Source: Phaeobacter inhibens DSM 16374 (GTDB lineage Bacteria > Pseudomonadota > Alphaproteobacteria > Rhodobacterales > Rhodobacteraceae). Taken from it: 64,000 nt of DNA. Position 1 is the first letter of the stretch. The number at the start of each line of letters is the position of its first letter. Where the stretch lies: contig NZ_KI421498.1 of assembly GCF_000473105.1 (NCBI RefSeq), positions 3,205,009 through 3,269,008 of the forward strand. The letters are read 5' to 3'. Both the position numbers and the translations under genes were made by a program. The notes under the pieces were generated by a model, which saw only the letters and a program-made list of their open reading frames with translations, made no database searches and was not told the origin of the DNA. Shown here piece after piece: positions 54,438-62,692 of the stretch.

Positions 54438-55646
54438 ATGACTTCACGTCCTGAAATGTATCGTTTTCACAATGGTGAAAAGGCGCCGCTGCAATTTGCT
54501 GTCTCCGAATATGAGGCGCGGATCGCAGGCCTGCGCAAAATCATGGCAGAGACCGGCGTAACCGCCGCTGTCTTCACTTCGATGCACAATATCTCCTACT
54601 ATTCGGGCTTTACCTACTGCGCTTTCGGTCGCCCCTATGGCATGGTGGTCACCGCTTCCGAGGCTGTGACCATTTCCGCCGGGATCGACGCAGGCCAGCC
54701 CTGGCGCCGGTCGTTCTGCGACAACATTACCTATACCGACTGGCAGCGTGACAACTTCTGGCGTGCGATCAAATCGGTTTCAGGCGATGGCGCGGTTGTC
54801 GGCTACGAGAGCGATCACCTGACCTTGCTGCAGAAGGCAAAACTGGAACACTTCCTGACCCCGTCGCAGCTGGTTGATCTGTATGAGCCGACCATGCGCC
54901 AGCGCATGGGCAAATCTGCTGCAGAGCTCGATATGATCCGCGCCGGTGCCGCAGTGGCAGACGTCGGCGGCTTTGCGATCCGGGACGCGGTAAAGGAAGG
55001 CGCGCGTGAGATTGATGTGGCGATGGCAGGTCGCGATGCGATGGAGCTGGAAATCGCCAAACGTTTCCCGGATGCGGAGTACCGCGACAGCTGGGTCTGG
55101 TTCCAGTCCGGCATCAACACCGATGGGGCTCATAACCCGGTGACAGCCCGCACCCTGCAGCGTGGCGATATCCTGTCGCTGAACACCTTCCCGATGATCT
55201 CCGGCTATTACACTGCGCTGGAACGGACCATGTTCGTGAAGGAAGTGGACGCCGAAAGTCTGCGCATCTGGGAGGCCAATGTTGCAGCCCATGAGCTGGG
55301 CATCTCGCTGCTGAAACCGGGCGCAAGTTGTGCGGAGATCACCCATCAGATCAATGCCTTCTTTGAAGAGCAGGACCTGCTGCAATACCGCACTTTCGGC
55401 TATGGCCATTCATTTGGCGTGCTGTCGCATTATTATGGTCGTGAGGCGGGGCTTGAACTGCGCGAGGACATCGACACGGTGTTGGAGCCGGGGATGGTGA
55501 TCTCGATGGAGCCGATGCTGACCATCGCCGATGGCCAGCCCGGTGCAGGTGGGTACCGCGAGCATGACATTCTGATTATCCATGAGGATGACAATGAAAA
55601 CATCACCAAATACCCCTACGGGCCGGAGTTTAACGTCGTCGGCTAA
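54438..55646 (+). CDS. Creatinase (creatine amidinohydrolase), M24-fold
   Basis: The protein (402 residues) aligns closely from memory with Pseudomonas putida creatinase over its whole length. It keeps H232 in GAHNPV and the glutamates E262 and E358 at the numbers known there. The usual M24 metal ligands are replaced, as in creatinase, so it should be a metal-free hydrolase making sarcosine and urea from creatine. Other M24 relatives such as ectoine hydrolase are possible but fit less well. The ATG at 54438 has GGAAGGG upstream. No sarcosine oxidase or urease genes are adjacent. Confidence 0.85.
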   Translation: MTSRPEMYRFHNGEKAPLQFAVSEYEARIAGLRKIMAETGVTAAVFTSMHNISYYSGFTYCAFGRPYGMVVTASEAVTISAGIDAGQPWRRSFCDNITYTDWQRDNFWRAIKSVSGDGAVVGYESDHLTLLQKAKLEHFLTPSQLVDLYEPTMRQRMGKSAAELDMIRAGAAVADVGGFAIRDAVKEGAREIDVAMAGRDAMELEIAKRFPDAEYRDSWVWFQSGINTDGAHNPVTARTLQRGDILSLNTFPMISGYYTALERTMFVKEVDAESLRIWEANVAAHELGISLLKPGASCAEITHQINAFFEEQDLLQYRTFGYGHSFGVLSHYYGREAGLELREDIDTVLEPGMVISMEPMLTIADGQPGAGGYREHDILIIHEDDNENITKYPYGPEFNVVG

Positions 55647-55986
55647 AGGTCGCTATTTGGCGCTATGATCAGCGGCAGGCGGGAGGCTCCCGCCTGCTCT
55701 TTGCCTCCCTGGGGGAGGCTGTCCCGGTTGGGCATGGCACCGTGCAATGCACGGTGCTTTCGTTTTTCGCCGAGAGATGTATCTGTCGCCGCGTGATCCG
55801 ATCGGCAAGCGGTGGTCAGGCCGCGATACCGCCGCCGGGCCCATGTGGCAGGTCGCAAAGATTGCACCGGCGCCCTGGTTGGGGCATATGTGCGCAAAGG
55901 CGACACCTTGATCCTGCGATTATGCCCTGCTTCGGGACGCTGGGAGTGTGGTGGCTCCCTGCCGTGAACAAGGAAACACCACCGCT
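55647..55986 (+). other. Intergenic region with two tandem terminator-like hairpins
   Basis: GCAGGCGGGA-GGC-TCCCGCCTGC (55675-55697) and the palindromic GCACCGTGCA/TGCACGGTGC (55737-55757), each followed by T-rich sequence, end the creatinase transcript twice over. Frames at 55742 and 55777 look accidental. The pssA promoter must lie in the right half. Confidence 0.65.
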
Positions 55987-56739
55987 ATGCACCACCCACC
56001 GGAAAAGCGAAAATCCGAATATGCGCTGATCCAGCTGCTGCCGAATATGATGACCATTGCCGCCATCTGTGCCGGACTGTCGGCGATCCGCTTCGGGGTG
56101 CAGGGCAACTATACGCTGGCGGTACAGCTGATTCTGGCGGCGGCGATTCTGGATGGCTTTGATGGGCGTCTGGCGCGGATCCTGCGCAGCGACAGCAAGA
56201 TGGGTGCGGAACTCGACTCGCTGGCAGATTTTCTCAACTTCGGAGTCGCCTCGCCACTGGTGATCTACTATTGGGCCCTTCAGGACATGCGCGGTCTGGG
56301 ATGGCTGGCGGTGCTGGTGTTCTCGGTCTGCTGCGTGGTGCGTCTGGCGCGGTTTAACGTGTCGACCAAGTCCGAGAAGAAAGTCACCGCAAAAAGCGTT
56401 TATTTTGAAGGGGTACCATCCCCGGCCGGCGCACTCCTTGCGATGTTGCCGATGTTCATTTCTTTTGCCTTCGCCGATGCGCCGGTCATTCCGGATATTT
56501 TGATCTGCCTTCATATGGGTGTCATCGGATTGCTTATGATCAGCCATGTGCCAACCTGGTCGCTGAAGGCAGTCAAAATTTCGCGCGAAAACGTGAAGTA
56601 TTTTCTGGTCGGTTTTGCCTTTGCGGGGGCAGCTGTCCTGATTTACGCATGGATTACATTGGTGATCCTGTGCCTTGGGTATGCTGCGATGGTGGCCTGG
56701 GGGTTGGTTAAAAAGAAAACGCCGGAGACCGGCGCATAA
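55987..56739 (+). CDS. pssA: CDP-diacylglycerol-serine O-phosphatidyltransferase
   Basis: PssA makes phosphatidylserine from CDP-diacylglycerol and serine at the inner membrane. The 250-residue protein has about seven membrane helices and the CDP-alcohol phosphotransferase motif DGFDGRLAR...GAELDSLAD with its acidic residues. The start MHHPPEKRKSEYAL at 55987 gives a basic N-terminus; an in-frame start at 55948 is less likely. The next gene, a phospholipid methyltransferase, starts 18 bases on; psd is not in the window. Confidence 0.92.
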   Translation: MHHPPEKRKSEYALIQLLPNMMTIAAICAGLSAIRFGVQGNYTLAVQLILAAAILDGFDGRLARILRSDSKMGAELDSLADFLNFGVASPLVIYYWALQDMRGLGWLAVLVFSVCCVVRLARFNVSTKSEKKVTAKSVYFEGVPSPAGALLAMLPMFISFAFADAPVIPDILICLHMGVIGLLMISHVPTWSLKAVKISRENVKYFLVGFAFAGAAVLIYAWITLVILCLGYAAMVAWGLVKKKTPETGA

Positions 56740-56757
56740 AAGAGTAAGGGTGGATAA

Positions 56758-57384
56758 TTGGATATCAAGGCTGTTGAATCGTCGTATGCCCGTTGGGCCC
56801 CTGTCTATGACAAAACATTTGGGGCAATTACCAATGTGGGGCGTCGCCGTGCTGTCGGCTACGTCAACGAACATCGCAGCGGTCGGGTGCTGGAGGTGGG
56901 TGTCGGCACCGGTCTGTCCTTGCCACTCTATAAATCCCACCTGAAAGTCACCGGTATCGACTTCAGCGAAGACATGCTGCGCAAGGCGAAAAAACGTGTC
57001 GCCGAAAACAAGCTGCATCATGTTGAGGCGCTGCGCCAGATGGATGCGCGCGCGCTGGATTTTCCTGATGCCACCTTCGACACTGTTTCAGCTATGCATG
57101 TGCTGTCCGTCGTACCAGACCCCGAACAGGTGATGGGCGAGATTGCCCGCGTGCTCAAGCCTGGCGGTAAAGTGGTGATCACCAATCATTTCCTGCGCGA
57201 ACAGGGCGTGCTGGCGTTCCTCGAACGGGTGTCCGCGCCGTTTGCCAATGTGCTTGGCTGGCACTCGGATTTTGAGATCGACACGGTGCTGGGGGCAGAT
57301 CACCTCTCGGTGGAGCACCACCAGCCGCTGCCGCCCTTTGGCCTGATGACCTTTCTGGTGCTCTCCAAAATCAAACCCGTCTGA
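56758..57384 (+). CDS. pmtA: Phosphatidylethanolamine N-methyltransferase PmtA
   Basis: PmtA adds methyl groups to phosphatidylethanolamine to make phosphatidylcholine. The 208-residue SAM methyltransferase has EVGVGTGLSLPLY, GIDFSEDML and the post-motif HVLSVVPDP of the Rhodobacter-type enzyme. The start is TTG at 56758 following AAGGGTGGA. Grouping with pssA places consecutive steps of phospholipid synthesis (PS, then PE through Psd elsewhere, then PC) in one operon. Confidence 0.9.
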   Translation: MDIKAVESSYARWAPVYDKTFGAITNVGRRRAVGYVNEHRSGRVLEVGVGTGLSLPLYKSHLKVTGIDFSEDMLRKAKKRVAENKLHHVEALRQMDARALDFPDATFDTVSAMHVLSVVPDPEQVMGEIARVLKPGGKVVITNHFLREQGVLAFLERVSAPFANVLGWHSDFEIDTVLGADHLSVEHHQPLPPFGLMTFLVLSKIKPV

Positions 57385-57531
57385 GGCCCGACAGCGTTTC
57401 GCTGGTCAATATCTGCGGGCTGTGACCGATCGGGCTGCCGGTCGGTCTTCCCTTTGCATGGCAGCTCTGCAAAACTGCTGGCAACGGACCTGCGCGGTGC
57501 TGCGGTATGGCTGCAGCGAAGGCGGGTTTTC

Positions 57532-57562
57532 TTTACATTGGGGATGTAAATTCCGTTTACAT
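57532..57562. promoter_or_regulatory. Three phased TTTACAT half-sites (operator)
   Basis: TTTACAT (57532), ATGTAAA (57544) and TTTACAT (57556) alternate in orientation with exact 12-base steps, giving two overlapping perfect 7-5-7 palindromes. They lie 40-70 bases before the first gene of the AAA+ cluster. No known regulator consensus comes to mind. Confidence 0.65.
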
Positions 57563-57602
57563 TCCCCATATGACACATAAGACATTGCAGAAAGGGCAGT
57601 TT

Positions 57603-58685
57603 ATGAGCCAATCACAATTTGACGAGATGGTGCGGGCCTCACAAGCCAAGGTGAGCGAGTCGCAGCAGAAGATCACGGCGCTGACCTCGCGGATCGAAAC
57701 CGCGCGGGCCAAGATTTCGGCCGGAGAAGACGCCAGCATCGACATTGAGAACGCAACGCTGGACGACGTGCACGCCCACACCGAGGTGATGAATGCCAAT
57801 ATCGCCGAGCTGATCATGGGGCTGGATGATGTGACCACCGCGTTCTCCAAGGATTTCGACGAGATGCGTTCGAAAACCGGCTGGGAGAGCTTCGTTGGCT
57901 TTTTCAGCCGTGGCAAATCGGATTCGATGCGTCAGGAACGGATGCGCACGGCCAGTATCGACGACAAGCTGCAGGACCTGATTGCCAAGTCTGACGTGAT
58001 CGTAAAACTTCTGGAGGGTCAGCTGGCGACGCTGGAAGATCAGCGTGAAAAGGTGCAGGTGAACCTGTCGGCTACATTGGACGACCGCGAATTCACTGTG
58101 CAAGAGCTGGAGGCGGTCCGCGCTGAGATTGTGGCCCTGGACCCCCAGATCATTGAGCTGGAAAACAAAATCTCGGTTGAGCAGGACGCGGCCGCGCGCA
58201 CCAAGCTGGAGACCGAGCTGGCGGATCTGAACGCCAAGTACAATGCGATGGTGCAGGACGAGCAGGTGAAGCTCGCCAAGTCCCAGACGCTGGAGCGCTA
58301 TATCGAGAAGGGCAAGACCTGGGTCGACTCGTTGCAGAACCAGGCGGCAACGCAGATGGTGCTGATCAACAAGCTGCAGACGGACACGGCGCAGCGGGTT
58401 GTGCTGTATGACGCGCTGACCAAATCGCTGAAGACCGCACAGCAGCAGGATGTGGCGCACCGGATCAACGAGATCGGCGTGCAGACCGACAAGGAAGCCC
58501 AGACCGCGATGGCGGCCATTGGCACCGCGACCAACCAGAAGATGGCCGATATGCTGGAAAGCCATGAGGACAACATGGTGTTTGCCCGCGACGTGCTGGA
58601 GAAAAAGGCCAAGGCGGATGAACGCTTTGCCCGCCGGTTTGCGGCGATTGTCGAGAAGCACGACAAAAACCTCTATGGGGGGTGA
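57603..58685 (+). CDS. Coiled-coil protein of unknown function (AAA+ cluster)
   Basis: This 360-residue cytoplasmic protein is almost entirely helical with long coiled-coil stretches (about 1-55 and 130-330), a KTGWESFVGFFSRGKSD segment near 95-112, and many Gln, Asp and Glu. There is no signal peptide or membrane helix. The alternation of helices and an LEGQLATLEDQREKVQ-type core is loosely reminiscent of TelA-type tellurite-resistance proteins, but not enough to name it. The start at 57603 has GAAAGGGCAG upstream. It overlaps the next gene by four bases. Confidence 0.75.
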   Translation: MSQSQFDEMVRASQAKVSESQQKITALTSRIETARAKISAGEDASIDIENATLDDVHAHTEVMNANIAELIMGLDDVTTAFSKDFDEMRSKTGWESFVGFFSRGKSDSMRQERMRTASIDDKLQDLIAKSDVIVKLLEGQLATLEDQREKVQVNLSATLDDREFTVQELEAVRAEIVALDPQIIELENKISVEQDAAARTKLETELADLNAKYNAMVQDEQVKLAKSQTLERYIEKGKTWVDSLQNQAATQMVLINKLQTDTAQRVVLYDALTKSLKTAQQQDVAHRINEIGVQTDKEAQTAMAAIGTATNQKMADMLESHEDNMVFARDVLEKKAKADERFARRFAAIVEKHDKNLYGG

Positions 58686-58882
58686 ATTTGGACTGGCTTG
58701 AGTTCCTGAATATCCCGTGTCCTCTGAACTGGTTCTGGTGGAGCGTGCTGGCGGTTGTTTTTGGAACTTTGGCTGTTCTCTATTTCGCCGTTGGCGGCCC
58801 TTATGCCGAATGGGTTGTGGCCGCGGTAGCTGGGATATTCGCAATCTTTGCCTGGGATCTTTCTAAGGACTTGGGTGAATAG
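58682..58882 (+). CDS. Small two-helix membrane protein
   Basis: This 66-residue protein starts at GTG and overlaps the preceding stop. It has two hydrophobic helices (about residues 16-38 and 44-58) and a Trp-rich N-terminus. No family is recognised. The coupling suggests cotranslation with the coiled-coil protein and possible membrane attachment of it. Its sequence looks more AT-rich than the coiled-coil gene. Confidence 0.6.
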   Translation: MNLDWLEFLNIPCPLNWFWWSVLAVVFGTLAVLYFAVGGPYAEWVVAAVAGIFAIFAWDLSKDLGE

Positions 58883-58984
58883 CACTTTCAAAGTGGAAGA
58901 GCACCTCTAGCTAGCAGGAGCTACATGTTGTCATTGCACCTTTGGAGAAACACAGGACAGCTCCCGGCCGCGGGTTGGGGCGTA

Positions 58985-59022
58985 GCGCCCGCCGTTTTGC
59001 CCGGGGCAAACCTTCGGTTTGA
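58985..59022. repeat. Intergenic repeat, copy 1
   Basis: GCGCCCGCC, GTTTTGCC, GGGGCAAACCTTCGGTTTGA make two small hairpins (TGCC/GGCA and CAAACC/GGTTTG). A near-identical copy is at 62579-62617. GC-rich arms extend on both sides to about 58960-59060. Confidence 0.75.
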
Positions 59023-59079
59023 TGGGGGCGGCCGGGCGCTGTCCGCGCCGCAAGCGGCACGTCCGGAAGGGGCCTAAGC

Positions 59080-60201
59080 ATGACCGATCCCTCGCATGAC
59101 CACGCCGGCCTCAGCGATACCTTCGCCTCGCGCCGCTACTTCAAGAAGTTCGAGACCATCATCCGGCACCTAACCCGGGTGTCGGCAGCGATGCAGGCGG
59201 AGGGGCGGCTGTCGAAATCGGATGTGAAGGTGCTGACTGCTTACCTCATGCGGCTCAATTTCACCTTCCGGGCGCTGTCGATGAAGTACCTGATGGCGGG
59301 GCGCGATACCGGGCGGTTCTTTGGCAGCCTGGCGATGGACAAGCGCGACAGCGGCTTTCCGGTTGCGGCGGAGCTGATGACCATGGCCAATGACGCCCAG
59401 CAGGCGGAGCGGCATCTGGCGAATATGGCCAGCGAAGAACAGCTGAAGGACGATATGGTGCGCACCATCATCTCGGAGCGCACAACGCCATCAAAACTAC
59501 AGTTCGCTCTGTCGCAACGGCTTTATTATCAGGAGCTTCTGAAGGGGCAGCTGTTCTGGACCCAGAACGACCCGGTCTGCGAGTGGTTAGAGAACATCGG
59601 TGAGCGGCGCCGCCGGTTTCTCTTGCATTGGGCGGCCTATGACAGCCAGGTGAACCTGCCGGTGATCTACCTGATGGAGCTGGAAGACAGCGGCAAGGTG
59701 GCGTTGCCCAAGGACGAGCGTCGCTGGCCCGAGGTGCAGGCGCATCTGATGGCACAGGCGCTGGCCGGGCTAAAGCTGGTGACCATCGCCAAGGGGTTCG
59801 ACGAGGATTTTGATAACCTCCACCCCAAGCATCTGCGCCGTTTCCATGTTGGCCCGATGTATTCCTCTGCCTACACCGAACAATCCGGCCCTCTGCACCG
59901 GGTGCTGGAGGAGGCGGAGGCCCCAGCGGGTCAGGATTGGGCCTTGGCCTGGACGCTGGAGGAGTTGGAAAGCGAAGAGGTGCGCGAGGAGCGGTCGGGC
60001 TGGTTCGGCACCGTGGAGCGGGAGATCTTCGCGCTCGACCCCTTTGGTGGGCGCGGCGCGGATACCGGCGCGACCCGGACCCAGCGCGCCATCATCCTGC
60101 CGCAGCGCCCGTTTCAGGTGCTGGCAGAGCTGGACCCGCCGGGGTTCGGCGATGTGCAGAAATTCGTGGTGAGCGAAGCGGGGCAGGTGCTGCGGTACTG
60201 A
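59080..60201 (+). CDS. Helical protein of unknown function (AAA+ cluster)
   Basis: This 373-residue soluble protein is mostly helical, with no signal peptide, membrane segment or motif that I recognise. It begins with a short polar segment, then SRRYFKKFETIIRHLTRVSAAM, and has an acidic stretch near 285-310. The C-terminal part (RTQRAIILPQRPFQVLAELDPPGFG) looks like a beta-rich tail. It precedes the AAA+ gene by 107 bases on the same strand, so it is a likely partner, perhaps an adaptor or substrate-binding subunit. That role is inferred from position. Confidence 0.72.
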   Translation: MTDPSHDHAGLSDTFASRRYFKKFETIIRHLTRVSAAMQAEGRLSKSDVKVLTAYLMRLNFTFRALSMKYLMAGRDTGRFFGSLAMDKRDSGFPVAAELMTMANDAQQAERHLANMASEEQLKDDMVRTIISERTTPSKLQFALSQRLYYQELLKGQLFWTQNDPVCEWLENIGERRRRFLLHWAAYDSQVNLPVIYLMELEDSGKVALPKDERRWPEVQAHLMAQALAGLKLVTIAKGFDEDFDNLHPKHLRRFHVGPMYSSAYTEQSGPLHRVLEEAEAPAGQDWALAWTLEELESEEVREERSGWFGTVEREIFALDPFGGRGADTGATRTQRAIILPQRPFQVLAELDPPGFGDVQKFVVSEAGQVLRY

Positions 60202-60224
60202 CGTCTGTGCTTGTGGCCGGGTGC

Positions 60225-60259
60225 GGGAGCCTCCGGCGGGGATATTTTTAGCCAGAAGA
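60225..60259. repeat. Roseobacter-type intergenic element
   Basis: GGGAGCCTCCGGCGGGGATATTTTTAG is a compact version of the GC-hairpin-plus-ATATTT element also seen at 44432-44487. It stands just before the AAA+ gene. Confidence 0.5.
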
Positions 60260-60308
60260 TGGGCGGGCCGGATTTTTCGCCCGCGACGATACGAATTGAG
60301 AGGGTGAG

Positions 60309-62246
60309 ATGAGCATTTCAGGCAATCAGATGGAACTGCGGGAAGAGGATATCCGCAAGCACTACGCGGCGGCTGCGGCGATGCTGGAGGGGTTTGACCA
60401 CACCCCGCGCATTGCCAAGCCTGCGGTCGAGGGCAAGGCGCCAGAGCGATCTGCAGGGATCGGCACGCGGCGGCGATTCCGCTCGACCACGCCAGGGCTG
60501 GTCACACGCTCCACCGCGCGCCCTGACGGCGTGCATCTGATCGCCCGGATCGAGGCGGCGGATGACGATGATCCGCTGACCTCGCCGCTGCAGGCGACCT
60601 TGCAGCACGCCTTGCGCCGGGCGCTGGCGGTTTCCCTGGCGATGGGAGAGGCTTATGCGGATGTCTCGGGTCTGGCGGATCTGAAACGGGCCAATTTGGG
60701 CGGTTCCCTGGATGCGGCGCGCAAGGGGGAGTTCACCGAGTTGTTGGCCGCCGAGGCGCTGATTGCAGCGCATGTGTTTGCCAATGCCGCCGCCTATCTG
60801 CTGGCACCGCACGGGTCTGAAGCGCAGGCCGAGGTGGGCGAGGCGGAGGAGCTGCTGACGGATAACGCGCCGCTGGCCCTGCATGGGGCACTGTGGGAGC
60901 TGGACCAGAAACTGGCGCTGCATGCCCCCGATGATACACATCTCATTGCAGCCACGGCCGGTTATGCCGAACAGCTGATGGAGAAAGCCTCCTTGCGCGC
61001 TCGATCCGCGCCGCGTCTGGAAGGTTTCACCGCCGCAGACTGGCGGGTGGAGGCGGATGACCTGACCATCAGCGGTTTTGAACCGGCAGCGAAGGCGAAA
61101 TCCACCACGCTCACCATGGCGTTCAAGAAGCCGCATGAGGTGGTCGGCAACCACATCGCTAAATACCAGGCGCTGCGGCTGTCCAAGATGCTGATGGCCT
61201 ATGATTTCGACCGCCGTCTGAACCCCTTTGCAGAGATGGGCGGCTTCATCTTCACCTTCATGGGGGATGGCAAGCCGGGGACGGGGAAGACGACGCTCAT
61301 TCAGATGATGGCGGGCCTCATCCATGATTATTGCCAGAATGCGGGCTATGCCTTCCGCTACCAGAACTTCGGCATCGACAATATCGACAGCTATCAGGGC
61401 AAATCCGGGCAGAACGCCAAATCCTTCATCCAGAATGTGCTCGACCCCGGCGTCATCGGCTTTGGCACCATCGACGACATCGACCAGATCGCGGGCAAGC
61501 GTGGCGACCGGCAGTCCAGCGCGGGCCAGCAGGAGGTCACTGCGGTGTTTATGGAGGCCTTTGCCGGCGCCAACACCGTGGTGCGCGGCAACTGCACCTT
61601 TGGCATGTTCTCCAACTACCCGGAGAATGTGGACGACGCTCTGCGCCAGCGGGCGGGTGCGCGGTTCCTGGTGGACGGGCCGCAGACGCGGGAGGATTAC
61701 ATTGATATCCTGACCCTGCTGATGGGCAAAAACCACGAGATCCCGCTGGGCGATCATGACCTATACGGCGCGCAGGAGATCAAACAGGCGGTCGCGCGCT
61801 CGTTTGAGGCGCACAATCGCCCGCAGGAGCCGGGGCTGGCAGAGGTCTTTGGCCGCGTCCATGACCAGATCGGCGAACTGGACAGCCTTGCCAAGCTGGG
61901 CACCTATCTGAAGGCGATCCAGCAGGCAGATGAACGCTTCACCGGTCGCGCGATTAAGAACATCACCGATGCGGTGAAGGTCCGGGCGATGGATTTCGAG
62001 CTGCCGGATGAATGGATGGAGAACCCGGAGCTGTTCCTGTTCAAGGATTACGAGACCAAATCCGCGATGATTGCCGAGCTGCGGGTGCCGATCACCGTCG
62101 ACATGGTGGTGCAGGAGATCAACCGCTACGCCGATAGTGAGTTCCGCTATGCCGACAAGTCGGATGAGGTGGCGATTGACAACATGGTGCGTGATTTCGG
62201 CAGGCAGGAAGAGGCAAAGCGGCGGTATCTGGAGGGGCAGGGGTGA
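60309..62246 (+). CDS. AAA+ ATPase of unknown role
   Basis: This 645-residue protein has a long helical N-terminal half (about 1-290) and a C-terminal AAA+ module. Walker A reads GKPGTGKT (321-328), Walker B GTIDDIDQIAG, and a sensor region TFGMFSNYPENVDDALRQRAG ends with the arginine cluster. No protease or helicase domain is attached, so it is probably a remodelling ATPase working on a partner. Neighbours are a coiled-coil protein, a helical protein, small membrane proteins and a DUF6638-like protein. GAGAGGGTGAG precedes the ATG. Strongly coding and GC-rich, so it looks resident rather than recent. Confidence 0.88.
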   Translation: MSISGNQMELREEDIRKHYAAAAAMLEGFDHTPRIAKPAVEGKAPERSAGIGTRRRFRSTTPGLVTRSTARPDGVHLIARIEAADDDDPLTSPLQATLQHALRRALAVSLAMGEAYADVSGLADLKRANLGGSLDAARKGEFTELLAAEALIAAHVFANAAAYLLAPHGSEAQAEVGEAEELLTDNAPLALHGALWELDQKLALHAPDDTHLIAATAGYAEQLMEKASLRARSAPRLEGFTAADWRVEADDLTISGFEPAAKAKSTTLTMAFKKPHEVVGNHIAKYQALRLSKMLMAYDFDRRLNPFAEMGGFIFTFMGDGKPGTGKTTLIQMMAGLIHDYCQNAGYAFRYQNFGIDNIDSYQGKSGQNAKSFIQNVLDPGVIGFGTIDDIDQIAGKRGDRQSSAGQQEVTAVFMEAFAGANTVVRGNCTFGMFSNYPENVDDALRQRAGARFLVDGPQTREDYIDILTLLMGKNHEIPLGDHDLYGAQEIKQAVARSFEAHNRPQEPGLAEVFGRVHDQIGELDSLAKLGTYLKAIQQADERFTGRAIKNITDAVKVRAMDFELPDEWMENPELFLFKDYETKSAMIAELRVPITVDMVVQEINRYADSEFRYADKSDEVAIDNMVRDFGRQEEAKRRYLEGQG

Positions 62247-62530
62247 GCTACGCTTCATTGATATTGGCGATGGGGGCTGGGACACTCGTGCCTATCGCAA
62301 CTTGGTTCCTGGTGCCTGCCGTGAGGCAGCAGCTGGTGGTGCATGGACTGCTGTCAGCTTTGCTGGTGCCTGCTGTTGTTCTGATCGGCCTATCTGGTCT
62401 GCAATGGTCTGGAAGTTTGTCGGCCGACAGCGCGCCTTTGTGGCCAATGGCAGTGAAAGCCTCCGCCTATGCGTCCCCGGTGGTTATTGCTGTGATAGTC
62501 AGAGCACACAGAAAAGGGCGAAGTTCGTGA
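62243..62530 (+). CDS. Small membrane protein
   Basis: This 95-residue protein starts at GTG, overlapping the AAA+ stop by four bases. It has three hydrophobic segments (about residues 4-26, 33-52 and 70-86) and a basic C-terminus. No family is recognised. Coupled translation with the ATPase suggests a membrane partner. Confidence 0.6.
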   Translation: MSYASLILAMGAGTLVPIATWFLVPAVRQQLVVHGLLSALLVPAVVLIGLSGLQWSGSLSADSAPLWPMAVKASAYASPVVIAVIVRAHRKGRSS

Positions 62531-62578
62531 CAGTTGAGCACAACATGTGGGCAGAGCCTGTCCGTGGGAGGAAGCGGA

Positions 62579-62617
62579 GCGCCCGCCCGTTTTGCCGGAG
62601 GCAAACCTTCGGTTTGA
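62579..62617. repeat. Intergenic repeat, copy 2
   Basis: This is the second copy of the repeat at 58985-59022, sharing GCGCCCGCC, GTTTTGCC and CAAACCTTCGGTTTGA. It and its GC-rich arms fill the gap before the next gene. Confidence 0.75.
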
Positions 62618-62692
62618 CCGGGCGGATGGGCGCAGCCCGAGCCGTAAGCGCCTCGGGCGGGGAGATTTTACAGAGTTTCAGGAGGTTTCCAA

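Noticed and set aside
55742-56029. A gene between creatinase and pssA
   Set aside because: The frame begins inside a terminator hairpin and overlaps pssA; there is no ribosome binding site or domain.
57603-58685. Naming the coiled-coil protein TelA (tellurite resistance)
   Set aside because: The likeness is limited to helical pattern; I could not identify a shared motif.
57639-58844. A 401-codon minus-strand frame
   Set aside because: It is antisense to the coiled-coil gene; its Gln/Leu/Arg-rich composition mirrors coiled-coil codons on the other strand.
60318-61757. A 479-codon minus-strand frame
   Set aside because: It lies opposite the AAA+ gene with its Walker motifs and has no domain of its own.
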